DNA of 64,000 nt from Alphaproteobacteria bacterium (GCA_024742735.1 JANSXV010000004.1:186001-250000), one strand, 5' to 3'; shown: positions 27,587 to 36,175, counted from the stretch's first letter. Numbers and translations are program-made. The notes: generated from the letters alone by a model not told the origin.

Positions 27587-28879
27587 TCACATGAACAGGG
27601 TCGCCGGGTTCTCCAGCAGGGCCTTCATGGCCTGGACCAGCTGGGCGGCTTCATAGCCGTCGACGATCCGGTGATCGAAGCTGGAGGACAGGTTCATGAT
27701 CTTGCGCGGAGCCAGGCGTCCGGCCTCGTCATAGCGCGGCAGGGTCTGCAGCTTGTTGACGCCGATGATCGCCGTCTCGGGATGATTGATCACCGGCGTC
27801 GTCACGATCCCGCCGATGGCGCCCAGCGAGGTGATGGTGATGGTCGAGCCGGTCAATTCCTCCCGGCTGGCCTTGCCGTCGCGGGCCGCATCGGCCAGGC
27901 GCTTCACCTCGGCGGCGATCTCCCAGATGTCCAGGCTTTCGGCGTGGCGGATGACCGGCACCATCAGGCCTTTCGGCGTCGCCGCCGCGATGCCGCAATG
28001 CACGCCGTCATACGTCGTCAGCACGCTGTTTTCAGTGTCGAAATGGGCGTTGGCCTGAGGAAATTTCGGCAGCGCTTTCGTCAGCGCCAGAACCAGGAAA
28101 GGAATGATCGTCAGCTTCGGCTGGCCCTCATCGCGCGTTGCGTTCATGTGCGCGCGCAGATCCTCCAGCGCGGTCAGGTCGATCTCGTCCACATAGGTGA
28201 TGTGCGGGATCGTCCGCTTGGACAGCGCCATGTTCTCGGCGATCTTGCGGCGCAGGCCCACAACCTTCTCTTCGGAAACGCCCGTGCGCGGCGCCTTGCC
28301 GGAGCCGGAGCCGCCGGCCTTGGAGGCCAGACGGCCTCCGGCGGCGATGAAGTCATCCAGATCTTCATGGGTGATGCGCCCGGCCGGGCCGGTGCCGGGA
28401 ACCGAAGCCAGATCGATATCGGCCTCCAGCGCGCGTTTGCGCACCGCCGGGCTGGCGAGCGGGCGCTCGCCGTCGGAGCGGGCAGGCGTGGATGCAGTTG
28501 CTGGCGCCGGAGCCGGCTTCGGCGCGGGCTCAGGCTTTGGTTCAGGCTTGGCCTCAGCGGCGGGCTCGGGCTGCGGCGCAGGCTGTTCGGCCTTCGCTTC
28601 AGGATCAGCCTCGCCCTCGTCCTCGGTCGGCGGCGTGCCGTCGACTTCGATGACAAGGATTTCCGTGCCCACGGCGATCACCTCGCCCGGTTCGCCGACG
28701 ATTTTTTTGACCTTGCCGTTGACCGCGCAGGGGATTTCGACTGTGGCCTTGTCCGTCATCACGTCCAGGATGTGCTGGTCTTCGATGACCGTGTCGCCTT
28801 CCTTGACGTGCCATTCCACGATCTCGGCCTCGACCACGCCTTCGCCGACATCGGGGAGCTTGTACTTGTATTCGCTCAT
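27587..28879 (-). CDS. bkdB: Branched-chain 2-oxoacid dehydrogenase E2 (dihydrolipoyl acyltransferase)
   Basis: This core subunit of 430 residues moves the acyl group from lipoate to CoA. It has one lipoyl domain (about 3-80) with lipoyl-Lys44 in MTDKATVEIP. A long Pro/Ala/Glu-rich linker (about 85-130) follows, then a subunit-binding domain (about 145-180, LASPAVRKRALEADIDL) and a catalytic domain ending SSSFDHRIVDGYEA, with the acyltransferase HxxxDG motif. It overlaps none of its neighbours but starts 3 bases after the E1beta stop, so the two are in one operon. E3 is not in the window. Confidence 0.93.
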   Translation of the reverse strand: MSEYKYKLPDVGEGVVEAEIVEWHVKEGDTVIEDQHILDVMTDKATVEIPCAVNGKVKKIVGEPGEVIAVGTEILVIEVDGTPPTEDEGEADPEAKAEQPAPQPEPAAEAKPEPKPEPAPKPAPAPATASTPARSDGERPLASPAVRKRALEADIDLASVPGTGPAGRITHEDLDDFIAAGGRLASKAGGSGSGKAPRTGVSEEKVVGLRRKIAENMALSKRTIPHITYVDEIDLTALEDLRAHMNATRDEGQPKLTIIPFLVLALTKALPKFPQANAHFDTENSVLTTYDGVHCGIAAATPKGLMVPVIRHAESLDIWEIAAEVKRLADAARDGKASREELTGSTITITSLGAIGGIVTTPVINHPETAIIGVNKLQTLPRYDEAGRLAPRKIMNLSSSFDHRIVDGYEAAQLVQAMKALLENPATLFM

Positions 28880-28881
28880 GG

Positions 28882-29898
28882 TCAGGCGGCCTCCGTCACG
28901 GTCTTAAGGGCGCGGATCATGCGGTCCCGCGTCGGGAAATAGGCCCACTCGTGGGCGTGGGGATAGGGCGTGTCCCACCCCGTCAGGCGAAAAACCGGCG
29001 CCTCCAGCGCATAGAAGCATTCTTCCTGGATCTGGGCGGCGAGCTCGGCGCCGAAGCCCGATGTGCGCGGGGCTTCATGGGCGACGACGACCCGGCCAGT
29101 CTTGTTCACCGACTTCGCGATCGTCTCGATGTCGTAGGGAACCAGCGTTCTCAGATCGATGATCTCAACGTCAATGCCGGACGCTTCCGCCGCCGCTTCT
29201 GCGACGTGCACCAGTGTGCCGTAGGTCACGAGGGTGCAGGCCTCGCCCTCGCGCACGATGTCGGCCTTGCCCAGCTCGACGGTGTAGCGGCCTTCAGGGA
29301 CTTCGCCCTTGGCGTGCTTGGCCCAGCTCATGAGCGGCTTGTCCGGCACGCCGTCATAGGGGCCGTTATAGATGCGCTTGGGCTCGAAGAAGATCACCGG
29401 ATCACCGCTGTCCAGCGAGGCGATCAGCAGGCCCTTGGCGTCATAGGGGTTGGACGGAACCACCACCTTCAGGCCGGGCACATGGGTGAAGAAGGCTTCC
29501 GGACTCATGGAGTGGGTCTGCCCGCCGCGAATGCCGCCGCCCCAAGGGCTGCGCACCACGCAGCCGGAGGTGAACTGGCCGGCCGAGCGATAGCGGATGC
29601 GGCTCATCTCCGACACGATCTGGTCGATGGCCGGGAAGATGTAATCGGCGAACTGGATCTCCGCGATGGGCTTCAGGCCGCGCGCGGCCATGCCGATGGC
29701 CATGGCGGCGATGGCCGCTTCGTTGATCGGGGTGTCGAACACCCGATCGATCCCGTGCTTTTCCTGGAGCTTGTCCGTGGTCTTGAACACCCCGCCGAAA
29801 TAGCCCGCGTCCTCGCCGAAAATGACGACGTCCTCGTCCTCGGTCAGAAGGACGTCCATGGCGTCATTGAGCGCCTGGATCATGTTCTTCACGGGCAT
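28882..29898 (-). CDS. bkdA2: Branched-chain 2-oxoacid dehydrogenase E1 beta subunit
   Basis: This beta subunit of 338 residues completes the thiamine-diphosphate E1 heterotetramer. It begins MIQALNDAMDVLL with GEDAGYFGGVF; the GQFTSG loop and GGGIRGGQTHS segment are typical of E1beta, and the transketolase C-terminal domain includes VVAHEAPRTSGFGAE. It lies between E1alpha and E2 with a 3-base gap to E2. The 222-base gap to E1alpha is largely an inverted repeat pair. AGGAA lies upstream of ATG 29898. Confidence 0.93.
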   Translation of the reverse strand: MPVKNMIQALNDAMDVLLTEDEDVVIFGEDAGYFGGVFKTTDKLQEKHGIDRVFDTPINEAAIAAMAIGMAARGLKPIAEIQFADYIFPAIDQIVSEMSRIRYRSAGQFTSGCVVRSPWGGGIRGGQTHSMSPEAFFTHVPGLKVVVPSNPYDAKGLLIASLDSGDPVIFFEPKRIYNGPYDGVPDKPLMSWAKHAKGEVPEGRYTVELGKADIVREGEACTLVTYGTLVHVAEAAAEASGIDVEIIDLRTLVPYDIETIAKSVNKTGRVVVAHEAPRTSGFGAELAAQIQEECFYALEAPVFRLTGWDTPYPHAHEWAYFPTRDRMIRALKTVTEAA

Positions 29899-29975
29899 GG
29901 CGCTATTCCTGTCCCATCACACTGAACTCACGACGCCCACCCGCCGCCGAGACCATCACCTGGCGCCGCTCGTTT

Positions 29976-30081
29976 CTCCCTCCCCTCGAGGGGAGGGTCG
30001 GGGTGGGGTGAAGATCACGGGCCTTAGCCGAGGCGGAGAGGGCGCTTGCCCCCCACCCTGGCCCTCCCCCAAGGGGGAGGG
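29976..30081. repeat. Inverted pair of GC-rich palindromic repeats inside the bkd operon
   Basis: The left element (29976-30010) reads CTCCCTCCCC-TCGA-GGGGAGGG then TCGGGGTGGGGTG. The right (30049-30081) is an inverted relative with CCCTCCCCC-AA-GGGGGAGGG. They lie between E1alpha and E1beta, where they could form RNA hairpins in the operon transcript and tune relative expression (inference). Confidence 0.8.
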
Positions 30082-30120
30082 AAAGCCAATCCGCACTGGT
30101 TCCACAGAAAGCGCCCATGC

Positions 30121-31350
30121 TTACACCCCCAGATCCTGGCGTTGCCGCCGCAGGCGCCAGTCCTGCTCGGCGTAGACGTCTTCAAAGATGGACTCCGTGG
30201 GAGAAAGCGGGCCGTCATGGAGAGTGCCGTGACTTTCGGCCTCCTTGTAGGATCTGACGACCAGCTTGGTCATCTCCTCCTCCAGCTTGGCGTGGCGCTT
30301 CTCGTCCCACTCGCCAAGACCGATCAGATGCTGCTTCAACCGCTCGATGGGATCGCCCAGGGGCCAGTTCCTGAACTCGTCCTTCGAGCGGTATTTCGAC
30401 GGATCGTCCGAGGTGGAGTGGGCGTCGCCGCGATAGCTGAACAGCTCCAGCAGGGTCGCGCCATGGCCCTTACGGGCGCGGTCCGCCGCCCACTGGGTGG
30501 CCGCATAGACCGCCAGGAAGTCGTGCCCGTCCACCCGCATGGACGCCAGGCCATAGCCCAGCCCCTTGGCCGCGAAGGTCGGCGCATCGCCGATGGCGAT
30601 GTTCTGGGTCGTGGAGATGGCCCATTGATTGTTCACGACATTCAGCACGACCGGCGCACGATAGGTGGAGGCCAGCGTCAGCGCGCCGTGGAAGTCGCCT
30701 TCCGCCGTCGTGCCGTCGCCGATCCAGCTCGCCGCGATGCGCTTGTCGCCCTTGTAGGCGCAGCCCATGGCGTAGCCGACGGCTTGCGGGAACTGGGTGC
30801 CCAGATTGCCCGAGACAGTGAAGAAATTGCCGTCCGCCCAGGTGTAGTGAACCGGCAGCTGGCGGCCCTTGAGATTGTCGCGGCTGTTGGAGATGCAGTG
30901 GCACATCATGTCTACGATGTTGCGCCCGCGTGCGAACAGGATGCCCTGCTGGCGATAGCTGGGGAACACCATGTCGGCCTTGTCCAGCGCCATCGCGCCG
31001 GCGACCGCCACCGCCTCTTCGCCGGTGGACTTCATGTAGAAGCTCATCTTGCCCTGGCGCTGAAGCTTCAGCATCCGCTCGTCATAGATGCGGGTCAGCA
31101 CCATGTGCGACAGGCCTTCGCGCAGGACTTCCGGCGCCAGCCTGGGGTCCCACTCGCCCACGGCCTGATGATTGTGATCCAGCACGCCGACCAGACCCAG
31201 GGCGAGGTCCTGCGTGTCCATTCCAGCGACATCGACCCTGGGCTTCTTCGCCTCGCCGGCCTTGGGCAGCTTCAGATGGGAGAAGTCCGGTTCATCGCCC
31301 GGCCGGTAAGGCGGGACAGGAACATGAAAGCGGGGATCGCCATGCGACAT
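30121..31350 (-). CDS. bkdA1: Branched-chain 2-oxoacid dehydrogenase E1 alpha subunit
   Basis: This subunit of 409 residues decarboxylates branched 2-oxoacids with thiamine diphosphate (ThDP). The ThDP motif is GDGTTAEGDFH...NVVNN. The stretch AISTTQNIAIGDAPTFAAKG and the DPSKYR segment (SYRGDAHSTSDDPSKYR) match the bacterial BkdA1 type, not pyruvate dehydrogenase. ATG 31350 is chosen: the frame is open to 31464 but the upstream part is Arg/Pro-rich and unlike the family. It is the first gene of the operon. The promoter region is shared with the divergent Anbu gene across about 250 bases. Confidence 0.92.
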   Translation of the reverse strand: MSHGDPRFHVPVPPYRPGDEPDFSHLKLPKAGEAKKPRVDVAGMDTQDLALGLVGVLDHNHQAVGEWDPRLAPEVLREGLSHMVLTRIYDERMLKLQRQGKMSFYMKSTGEEAVAVAGAMALDKADMVFPSYRQQGILFARGRNIVDMMCHCISNSRDNLKGRQLPVHYTWADGNFFTVSGNLGTQFPQAVGYAMGCAYKGDKRIAASWIGDGTTAEGDFHGALTLASTYRAPVVLNVVNNQWAISTTQNIAIGDAPTFAAKGLGYGLASMRVDGHDFLAVYAATQWAADRARKGHGATLLELFSYRGDAHSTSDDPSKYRSKDEFRNWPLGDPIERLKQHLIGLGEWDEKRHAKLEEEMTKLVVRSYKEAESHGTLHDGPLSPTESIFEDVYAEQDWRLRRQRQDLGV

Positions 31351-31597
31351 GGATTTGTCCGTACTTGCCAAGCCCACAAGGGCGAAGTGCGGCGCCGGGA
31401 TACGGGCGCGGGGCGGGTTTGGCAAGCTTCGCGCGGGCCCGCGACGCATGATGCGGCGCCGCAATAAATTTCGTCTTTCGTTTAAATTGGCGCCCGCCTC
31501 AGACCATCCTCACACGGGTCAGAATCAGACATTGTGCAGGGTGACATTCAGGCGTATCGCGTTGTCCGGTGCGCTGCGCGCCGCTGGAAAAACTCAC

Positions 31598-32338
31598 ATG
31601 ACCTATTGCGTCGGCCTGCGCCTTGATCAGGGCCTGATCTTCATGTCCGACACCCGTACGAACGCCGGCGTCGACAACATCTTCACCTTCCGCAAGATGT
31701 TCACCTGGTCCAACCCGGGTGAGCGGGTCATCACCATGATGACCGCAGGAAACCTGGCGACGACCCAGGCCGTCGTCAGCATCCTGAACGAGCGGATGAA
31801 GGCCCCGGCCGAGCGCGAGCCGAGCCTTTTACGCGCGCCCACCATGTTCCAGGTCGCCAAAATGGTCGGCGCGACCTTGCGCGAGGTCGTTCAGGCTCAG
31901 GTCCAGTCCGACGACGACCCGGAAAGCGCGTCGACGTTCAGCGCCACAGTCATCGTGGGCGGCCAGATCAAGGGATCCGAGCCGCGCCTGTTCCTGGTCT
32001 ACCCCGAAGGCAATTTCATCGAAGCCAGTGACGAAAACCCGTTCTTCCAGATCGGGGAGACCAAATACGGCCGCCCGATCCTGCTACGCGGCTATCGCCC
32101 GGACATGAGCTTCGAGGAGGCGGTGAAGCTGCTCCTCCTGTCCTTCGACTCCACGCTGAAGGCGAACCTGTCGGTCGGCATGCCGCTCGACCTTCAGACC
32201 TACGCCTCAGGCAGTTTCAAGGTTGGCCGCGAAAAGCGCTTCGAAGCGAGCGATCCCTATTACGCCCACCTCTCTCAAGGCTGGGGCGACGCGCTGAACG
32301 CAGCGATCAAATCGCTGGATGATTTCGAGTTTGAGTGA
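31598..32338 (+). CDS. Anbu-type proteasome-related peptidase
   Basis: This 246-residue protein belongs to Anbu (COG3484), a bacterial relative of the proteasome beta subunit. The N-terminus MTYCVGLRLDQGLIFMSDTR is diagnostic: removing Met exposes the catalytic Thr, here Thr2. The SDTRTNAG segment and the late LPLDLQTY-like stretch also match. Anbu genes commonly stand beside alpha-E, ATP-grasp and transglutaminase-like genes, but none is here. ATG 31598 is chosen to place Thr second; the frame open to 31349 would bury it. The ribosome site (GGAAA) is weak. Confidence 0.9.
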   Translation: MTYCVGLRLDQGLIFMSDTRTNAGVDNIFTFRKMFTWSNPGERVITMMTAGNLATTQAVVSILNERMKAPAEREPSLLRAPTMFQVAKMVGATLREVVQAQVQSDDDPESASTFSATVIVGGQIKGSEPRLFLVYPEGNFIEASDENPFFQIGETKYGRPILLRGYRPDMSFEEAVKLLLLSFDSTLKANLSVGMPLDLQTYASGSFKVGREKRFEASDPYYAHLSQGWGDALNAAIKSLDDFEFE

Positions 32339-32364
32339 GGGATGAGGGGTACAGGCGGCGACCG

Positions 32365-32607
32365 TCAGTCAAAGCTGACGGGCCCGCGCATCGGCGCTCG
32401 ATCTGGGAGAGCGAGATCAATACCGCCCTCAGCCGCCTCAAGCCGCGACCGGATCTCTGCTGCCAGATTGTGGCGCCCCGACTGTCCATGGGCCACTTCT
32501 TCCAGGATGTGCCGCGCTTCCTCTTGCTCCGACCAACCGTGCTTGGTTGCGCTAGCACCCAGCCAACGCCCTGTTGCCTCGTCGAGCTGGATTTTAATGC
32601 GGGGCAT
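32365..32607 (-). CDS. FitA-like antitoxin without adjacent toxin
   Basis: This 80-residue protein starts MPRIKIQLDEATGRWL and continues with SEQEEARHILEEV. A short strand followed by a helix with EEARxIL is characteristic of FitA-like ribbon-helix-helix antitoxins. GGAGG lies 5 bases before ATG 32607, which decides the start although the frame is open much further upstream. The usual VapC/PIN-domain partner is absent: downstream is only the converging Anbu gene. It may be a remnant of a toxin-antitoxin pair, or a solitary regulator. It lies on the same strand as the SOS-controlled small ORF. Confidence 0.65.
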   Translation of the reverse strand: MPRIKIQLDEATGRWLGASATKHGWSEQEEARHILEEVAHGQSGRHNLAAEIRSRLEAAEGGIDLALPDRAPMRGPVSFD

Positions 32608-32856
32608 ATGGACCTCCGGTGCTAGCCGTCTCGGACGTACTCCAAATCTCTTTTGCATCGAAGGCGAAGGCGAGGGCCTTTTCTCGCGCGACCACCTAGC
32701 AGCCAGGAGCCGGTCACCGACCAGGCCAGCTGCGAAGCGATCGGCTGGACCGCGACCCTCCGATTTCGTCGGGGTACCCGCATCCGCGGACCCGAACCCG
32801 GCGCGCTGGCACGCGATCAGGCGGCCGTGCTTGGAGCATTCGCGCTCTGCTGGCCC
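32608..32856 (-). other. Gene-poor stretch between small SOS locus and FitA-like gene
   Basis: No convincing gene is seen in these 249 bases. One minus-strand frame stays open through it but has a composition unlike its neighbours (Ser/Arg/Pro rich) and no ribosome site. A different frame contains a protein-like fragment ALAFAFDAKEIWS near 32660. This looks like decayed coding DNA or untranslated RNA. It lies on the likely transcript from the LexA-box promoter. Confidence 0.4.
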
Positions 32857-32945
32857 TCAAACGTTGCCTTCAAGAAGCCCTCTCAATCCAACTGTCCAGC
32901 GTGCCAGCGCCAGCGCGAGGAAGGGCCGTCCAAAAATTTGGCCAT
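32857..32945 (-). pseudogene. SOS-controlled small membrane peptide gene, apparently frameshifted (SidA-like candidate)
   Basis: ATG 32945 follows a near-perfect Shine-Dalgarno (GAAAGGAGGT, 32951-32960) and, 28 bases upstream, a LexA box. The frame as given stops after 20 codons (TGA at 32883). The tract AAATTTTT right after the third codon holds the key: one added A opens another frame and gives exactly 29 residues, MAKIFGRPF then LALALARWTVGLRGLL and EGNV, with the stop at 32857. A 29-residue SOS-induced inner-membrane peptide is what Caulobacter SidA is (family knowledge). The match to SidA is inferred from size, hydrophobicity and regulation; the missing base may be a true mutation or an assembly error. 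Confidence 0.5.
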
Positions 32946-32950
32946 AGTCG

Positions 32951-32960
32951 ACCTCCTTTC
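32951..32960 (-). promoter_or_regulatory. Strong ribosome binding site of the SOS small gene
   Basis: On the minus strand the sequence is GAAAGGAGGT, nearly the full anti-Shine-Dalgarno complement, 5 bases before ATG 32945. It is one of the best ribosome sites in the window and supports real translation of the small ORF. Confidence 0.75.
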
Positions 32961-32972
32961 AGGAAGCAGCAT

Positions 32973-32987
32973 GTTCCCCTCTCGTTC
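32973..32987. promoter_or_regulatory. LexA (SOS) box GTTC-N7-GTTC
   Basis: The plus strand reads GTTC CCCTCTC GTTC, a perfect match to the alphaproteobacterial LexA site. On the minus strand it lies inside a promoter-like arrangement: TTGACC (32999-32994), 17 bases, then GAACAT (32976-32971). LexA bound here would block transcription toward the small ORF at 32945. Confidence 0.75.
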
Positions 32988-33002
32988 CGATTCGGTCAAG
33001 TC

Positions 33003-33035
33003 AAAACAAAACCCCGCCGGCTTTCACCGGCGGGG
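33003..33035 (-). terminator. Intrinsic terminator after thiolase gene
   Basis: CCCCGCCGG (33012-33020) pairs with CCGGCGGGG (33027-33035). On the minus strand it is followed by TTTTGTTTT. It ends the thiolase transcript and its T run touches the -35 region of the SOS promoter. Confidence 0.9.
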
Positions 33036-33067
33036 CTCTTCATTTCAGTAATGGCGGGCGGTCCGCC

Positions 33068-34252
33068 CTAGAACCGCTCGACGGCGACCGCCGTGCCTTC
33101 GCCGCCGCCGATGCAGAGCGAGGCGACGCCCTTCTTGACGTCGTTCTTCTCCATGGCCGCGATGAGCGTGGTCATGATCCGCGCGCCGGACGCGCCGATC
33201 GGGTGACCCAAGGCGCAGGCGCCGCCATGGACGTTCACCACGTCGTGGGACAGGCCCAGCTCCTTGATGGCGATCATGGGAACGACGGCGAACGCCTCAT
33301 TGATCTCCCAAAGGTCCACATCGCCGGTCTGCCAGCCGGCTTTATCGAGCACCTTGCGCATGGCCGGGACCGGCGCGGTGGTGAAGTAGGCCGGCTCGTG
33401 GGCGTGGGCGGCGGTGGCGGTGATCTTGGCTAGCGGCTTCAGGCCGCGGCGTTCGGCTTCGGACAGGCGCATCATGACCAGCGCGGCCGCGCCGTCGGAG
33501 ATGGCCGAGGCGTTGGCCGCCGTCACCGTGCCGTCCTTGGAGAAGGCCGGGCGCAGTTCCGGGATCTTCTCCGGACGCGCCTTGCGGGGCAGCTCGTCGG
33601 TTTCGACCGTCACATCGCCCTTACGGGTGGAGATCGTCACCGGCGTGATCTCCCGCTTGAAGCTGCCGTCTTCAGTGGCCTTGATCGAGCGGTTCAGCGT
33701 CTCGATCGCGTAGGCGTCCTGGTCTTCGCGGGTGAACTGATGCTCGCGCGCGATCATGTCGGCGTAGACGCCCATGGCCTTGTTCTCATAGGCGTCTTCC
33801 AGACCATCCTGGGCCATGTGGTCCTTCACCGCGTCGTGGCCGTACTTGAAGCCGGTGCGGTGATTGGGCAGCAGGTGCGGGGCGTTGGTCATGGATTCCA
33901 TGCCGCCGGCCACGATCACATTGGCGTCGCCGGAAAAGATCGACGCGCGCGCCTGAATCGCCGCCTGCATGCCCGAGCCGCACATCTTGTTCAGCGTGGT
34001 CGCTTCCACCGATTTGGGCAGCCCCGCCTTGAGGGCCGACTGGCGCGCCGGCGCCTGGCCCTGCCCGGCGCCGAGGACATTGCCCATATAGATCATGTCC
34101 ACGTCTTCACCGGCGACGCCGGCTTCGGCGAGCGCGGCCTTCACGGCCTCGGCGCCCAGCTCGTTGGCGGACAGGGCGGACAGCTCGCCCAGCAAGCCGC
34201 CCATGGGGGTGCGGGCCATGCCCACGATGACGATCGGGTCTTCAGCACTCAT
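33068..34252 (-). CDS. Acetyl-CoA C-acyltransferase (thiolase)
   Basis: This cytosolic thiolase of 394 residues makes or cleaves 3-oxoacyl-CoA. The acyl-enzyme Cys91 lies in [10 protein letters not shown], followed by the [10 protein letters not shown] loop. [15 protein letters not shown] carries the catalytic His and SLCIGGGEG the second Cys. Sequence features resemble acetoacetyl-CoA thiolases (PhaA/AtoB type), but substrate length is not settled. ATG 34252 has AGGAG about 10 bases upstream; the longer frame overlaps the divergent gene. It may feed acetoacetyl-CoA turnover or the bkd products nearby (inference). Confidence 0.92.
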   Translation of the reverse strand: MSAEDPIVIVGMARTPMGGLLGELSALSANELGAEAVKAALAEAGVAGEDVDMIYMGNVLGAGQGQAPARQSALKAGLPKSVEATTLNKMCGSGMQAAIQARASIFSGDANVIVAGGMESMTNAPHLLPNHRTGFKYGHDAVKDHMAQDGLEDAYENKAMGVYADMIAREHQFTREDQDAYAIETLNRSIKATEDGSFKREITPVTISTRKGDVTVETDELPRKARPEKIPELRPAFSKDGTVTAANASAISDGAAALVMMRLSEAERRGLKPLAKITATAAHAHEPAYFTTAPVPAMRKVLDKAGWQTGDVDLWEINEAFAVVPMIAIKELGLSHDVVNVHGGACALGHPIGASGARIMTTLIAAMEKNDVKKGVASLCIGGGEGTAVAVERF

Positions 34253-34365
34253 CAGAGCGATCTCCTGTATTCCGTCTTGGCGCCGGCGCGCATCCACGTC
34301 AGCGTGATGAAATTGGCGGCCGGAGCCTAGGCGCCCGGCCGGACGGGCGGAAGAGGAGCGCTTCA

Positions 34366-34896
34366 TTGCGCACTGCGTCAAGTCTTCTCGCAGGTGCGAA
34401 GTCGCGTCTGGTGACGGCGCCGCGATCGCGCGACTGGGCTGAAGCCGCTGGAATGCTGGTGCTTCTGGCGCTCGCCGCGACGGGCGTCAGCCTATGGTCT
34501 GAGGCGCTGCAATTCGATTCGTCATTGCCGGGACTGAGCGGTGATCCGCTCTCCTTCCTGGCCCTCGCAGCCGTGGCGGTGATCGTTCCCAGCCTCGCCG
34601 AGGAACTGATCTTCCGAGGCGCGCTTCAGCCGGCCCGGATCCACTCATGGCGAGCGCTCGCCGGTTCGGGGCTCAGCCTCGCCGCCTTCATCGTCTGGCA
34701 CCCGGTCCAGGTCTGGACGGGCTGGTTCACCGGTCAGGCGGTGTTCCTGATGCCGGAATTTCTGGCGATGGCAGGCCTTCTGGGCCTGGCGTGTACGATC
34801 AGCGTCCACCGGTCCGGCAGTTTGTCGCCCGCTGTGGCGATGCACTGGGTCGTGGTGGTGGCTTGGAAGGCGGGAACAAGCGGATCACCGTCCTGA
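34366..34896 (+). CDS. CPBP-family intramembrane metalloprotease
   Basis: This membrane protein of 176 residues carries the CPBP (CAAX-protease/bacteriocin-processing) motifs: EELIFRG, the EExxxR of the first active-site helix, then FIVWHPVQ with the His of motif 2, and a late AMHWVVV with a further His. Bacterial members cleave peptides or modify membrane proteins; the substrate is unknown. The start is TTG 34366 with GAGGAG about 8 bases before it; no ATG occurs until the helix. It is divergent from thiolase and converges with mnmA. Confidence 0.85.
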   Translation: MRTASSLLAGAKSRLVTAPRSRDWAEAAGMLVLLALAATGVSLWSEALQFDSSLPGLSGDPLSFLALAAVAVIVPSLAEELIFRGALQPARIHSWRALAGSGLSLAAFIVWHPVQVWTGWFTGQAVFLMPEFLAMAGLLGLACTISVHRSGSLSPAVAMHWVVVVAWKAGTSGSPS

Positions 34897-34951
34897 ACCC
34901 GTCGCGGTTCGGCAACCCCACCCGCTCCGGCTCTTCGCGATCCCGCCGCCC

Positions 34952-36175
34952 CTACCCCGTCGCCTTGATCCATCCCCCGCCGAGCACGCGGTCATGGTCG
35001 GGCGTGGAATAGAAGACGCAGGCCTGACCCGGCGCGACGCCTTCTTCGCCCTCGTCCAGCAGGACGAAGACGCCGGCGTCGGAGACTTCCAGCGCCGCAG
35101 GCTTCGGCGGACGGGTGGAGCGGACCTTGACGCCGACGCTGGCGCCGTCGGCTTCTGACAGATCACCGTCGCCGATCCAGTTCACATCAGTCAGCTCGAT
35201 CCGTCGCACTTTCAGCGCCTCGCGCGGTCCGACGATGACTTGAGCGGTCTCCGCGTCCAGGCGAACCACGTAGAGCGGCTCGCCCGTGGCGACGCCGAGG
35301 CCCCGGCGCTGGCCCACCGTGTAGCGCAGCACGCCGTCATGCTCGCCCAGCACGCGGCCGTCGAGATGGACGATCTCGCCCGGACGGCTGGCGCCGGGGC
35401 GGACTTTCTCGACCACGCTGGCGTAATCGCCGTCAGGGACGAAACAGATGTCCTGACTGTCCGGCTTGGCGGCCACCACGAGGCCCATGGCGGCGGCGAG
35501 CTGGCGGGTCTGGTCCTTCTCCAGATGGCCCAGCGGGAAGCGCAGATAGTCCAGCTGTTCGTCGGTCGTCGCGAACAGGAAGTAGGACTGGTCCTTGCCC
35601 GCGTCCGCGGCCCGGCGCAGCTGCGGCCGGTTTCCGCGCACCTCGCGGCGGATGTAGTGGCCCGTGGCCAGCGCGTCGGCGCCCAGCTGCTTCGAGGTGG
35701 CCAGCAAGTCGGCGAACTTCACAGACTGGTTGCAGCGCACGCAGGGGATGGGCGTTGAGCCGGCCAGATAGGTGTCGGCGAAGTCCTCGATCACCGCTTC
35801 GCGGAAACGGGTCTCGTAGTCCAGGACATAATGGGGAAAGCCCATGGCTTCGGCCACGCGGCGGGCGTCGTGGATGTCCTGACCGGCGCAGCAGGCGCCC
35901 TTGCGGTGGATCGCTTCGCCATGGTCGTAGAGCTGCAGCGTCATGCCCACGACGTCATAGCCGGCCCGGTGCAGGACCGCCGCAACGACCGAGCTGTCCA
36001 CCCCGCCGCTCATGGCCGCCACGATACGGTGGCTGGAGGGCTCGCCGCCCAGGTTCAGGAAATCACCGGTCAGGCCGAAATCGGCCATGAGCGCATCGAC
36101 TTTGTCAGCATCGAACGCCGACACGCCGGGCGCCGCCGGCTGGGACGCCGGCGCGTTGGAAATCAGGGTCGCCAT
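34952..36175 (-). CDS. mnmA: MnmA, tRNA 2-thiouridylase
   Basis: This enzyme adds sulfur to U34 of tRNA-Lys, -Glu and -Gln. It is 407 residues, longer than the E. coli form because of about 45 extra N-terminal residues. The PP-loop SGGVDSS is at 56-62. The catalytic pair is Cys145 (PIPCVRCN) and Cys244 ([10 protein letters not shown]). The KDQSYFLF and VGQRRGLG segments are also typical. ATG 36175 is used with GGGAG/AGAGG upstream. It is a single gene convergent with the CPBP gene. Confidence 0.96.
   Translation of the reverse strand: MATLISNAPASQPAAPGVSAFDADKVDALMADFGLTGDFLNLGGEPSSHRIVAAMSGGVDSSVVAAVLHRAGYDVVGMTLQLYDHGEAIHRKGACCAGQDIHDARRVAEAMGFPHYVLDYETRFREAVIEDFADTYLAGSTPIPCVRCNQSVKFADLLATSKQLGADALATGHYIRREVRGNRPQLRRAADAGKDQSYFLFATTDEQLDYLRFPLGHLEKDQTRQLAAAMGLVVAAKPDSQDICFVPDGDYASVVEKVRPGASRPGEIVHLDGRVLGEHDGVLRYTVGQRRGLGVATGEPLYVVRLDAETAQVIVGPREALKVRRIELTDVNWIGDGDLSEADGASVGVKVRSTRPPKPAALEVSDAGVFVLLDEGEEGVAPGQACVFYSTPDHDRVLGGGWIKATG

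Noticed and set aside
27431-30081. CRISPR array
   Set aside because: Repeats are palindromic, only two pairs, not regularly spaced and with no similar-sized spacers or cas genes.
32883-32945. Literal 20-codon ORF as an intact gene
   Set aside because: It is Trp/Arg-rich and looks unlike a protein. The alternative frame reached by adding one base is far more protein-like, so I treat the locus as frameshifted.
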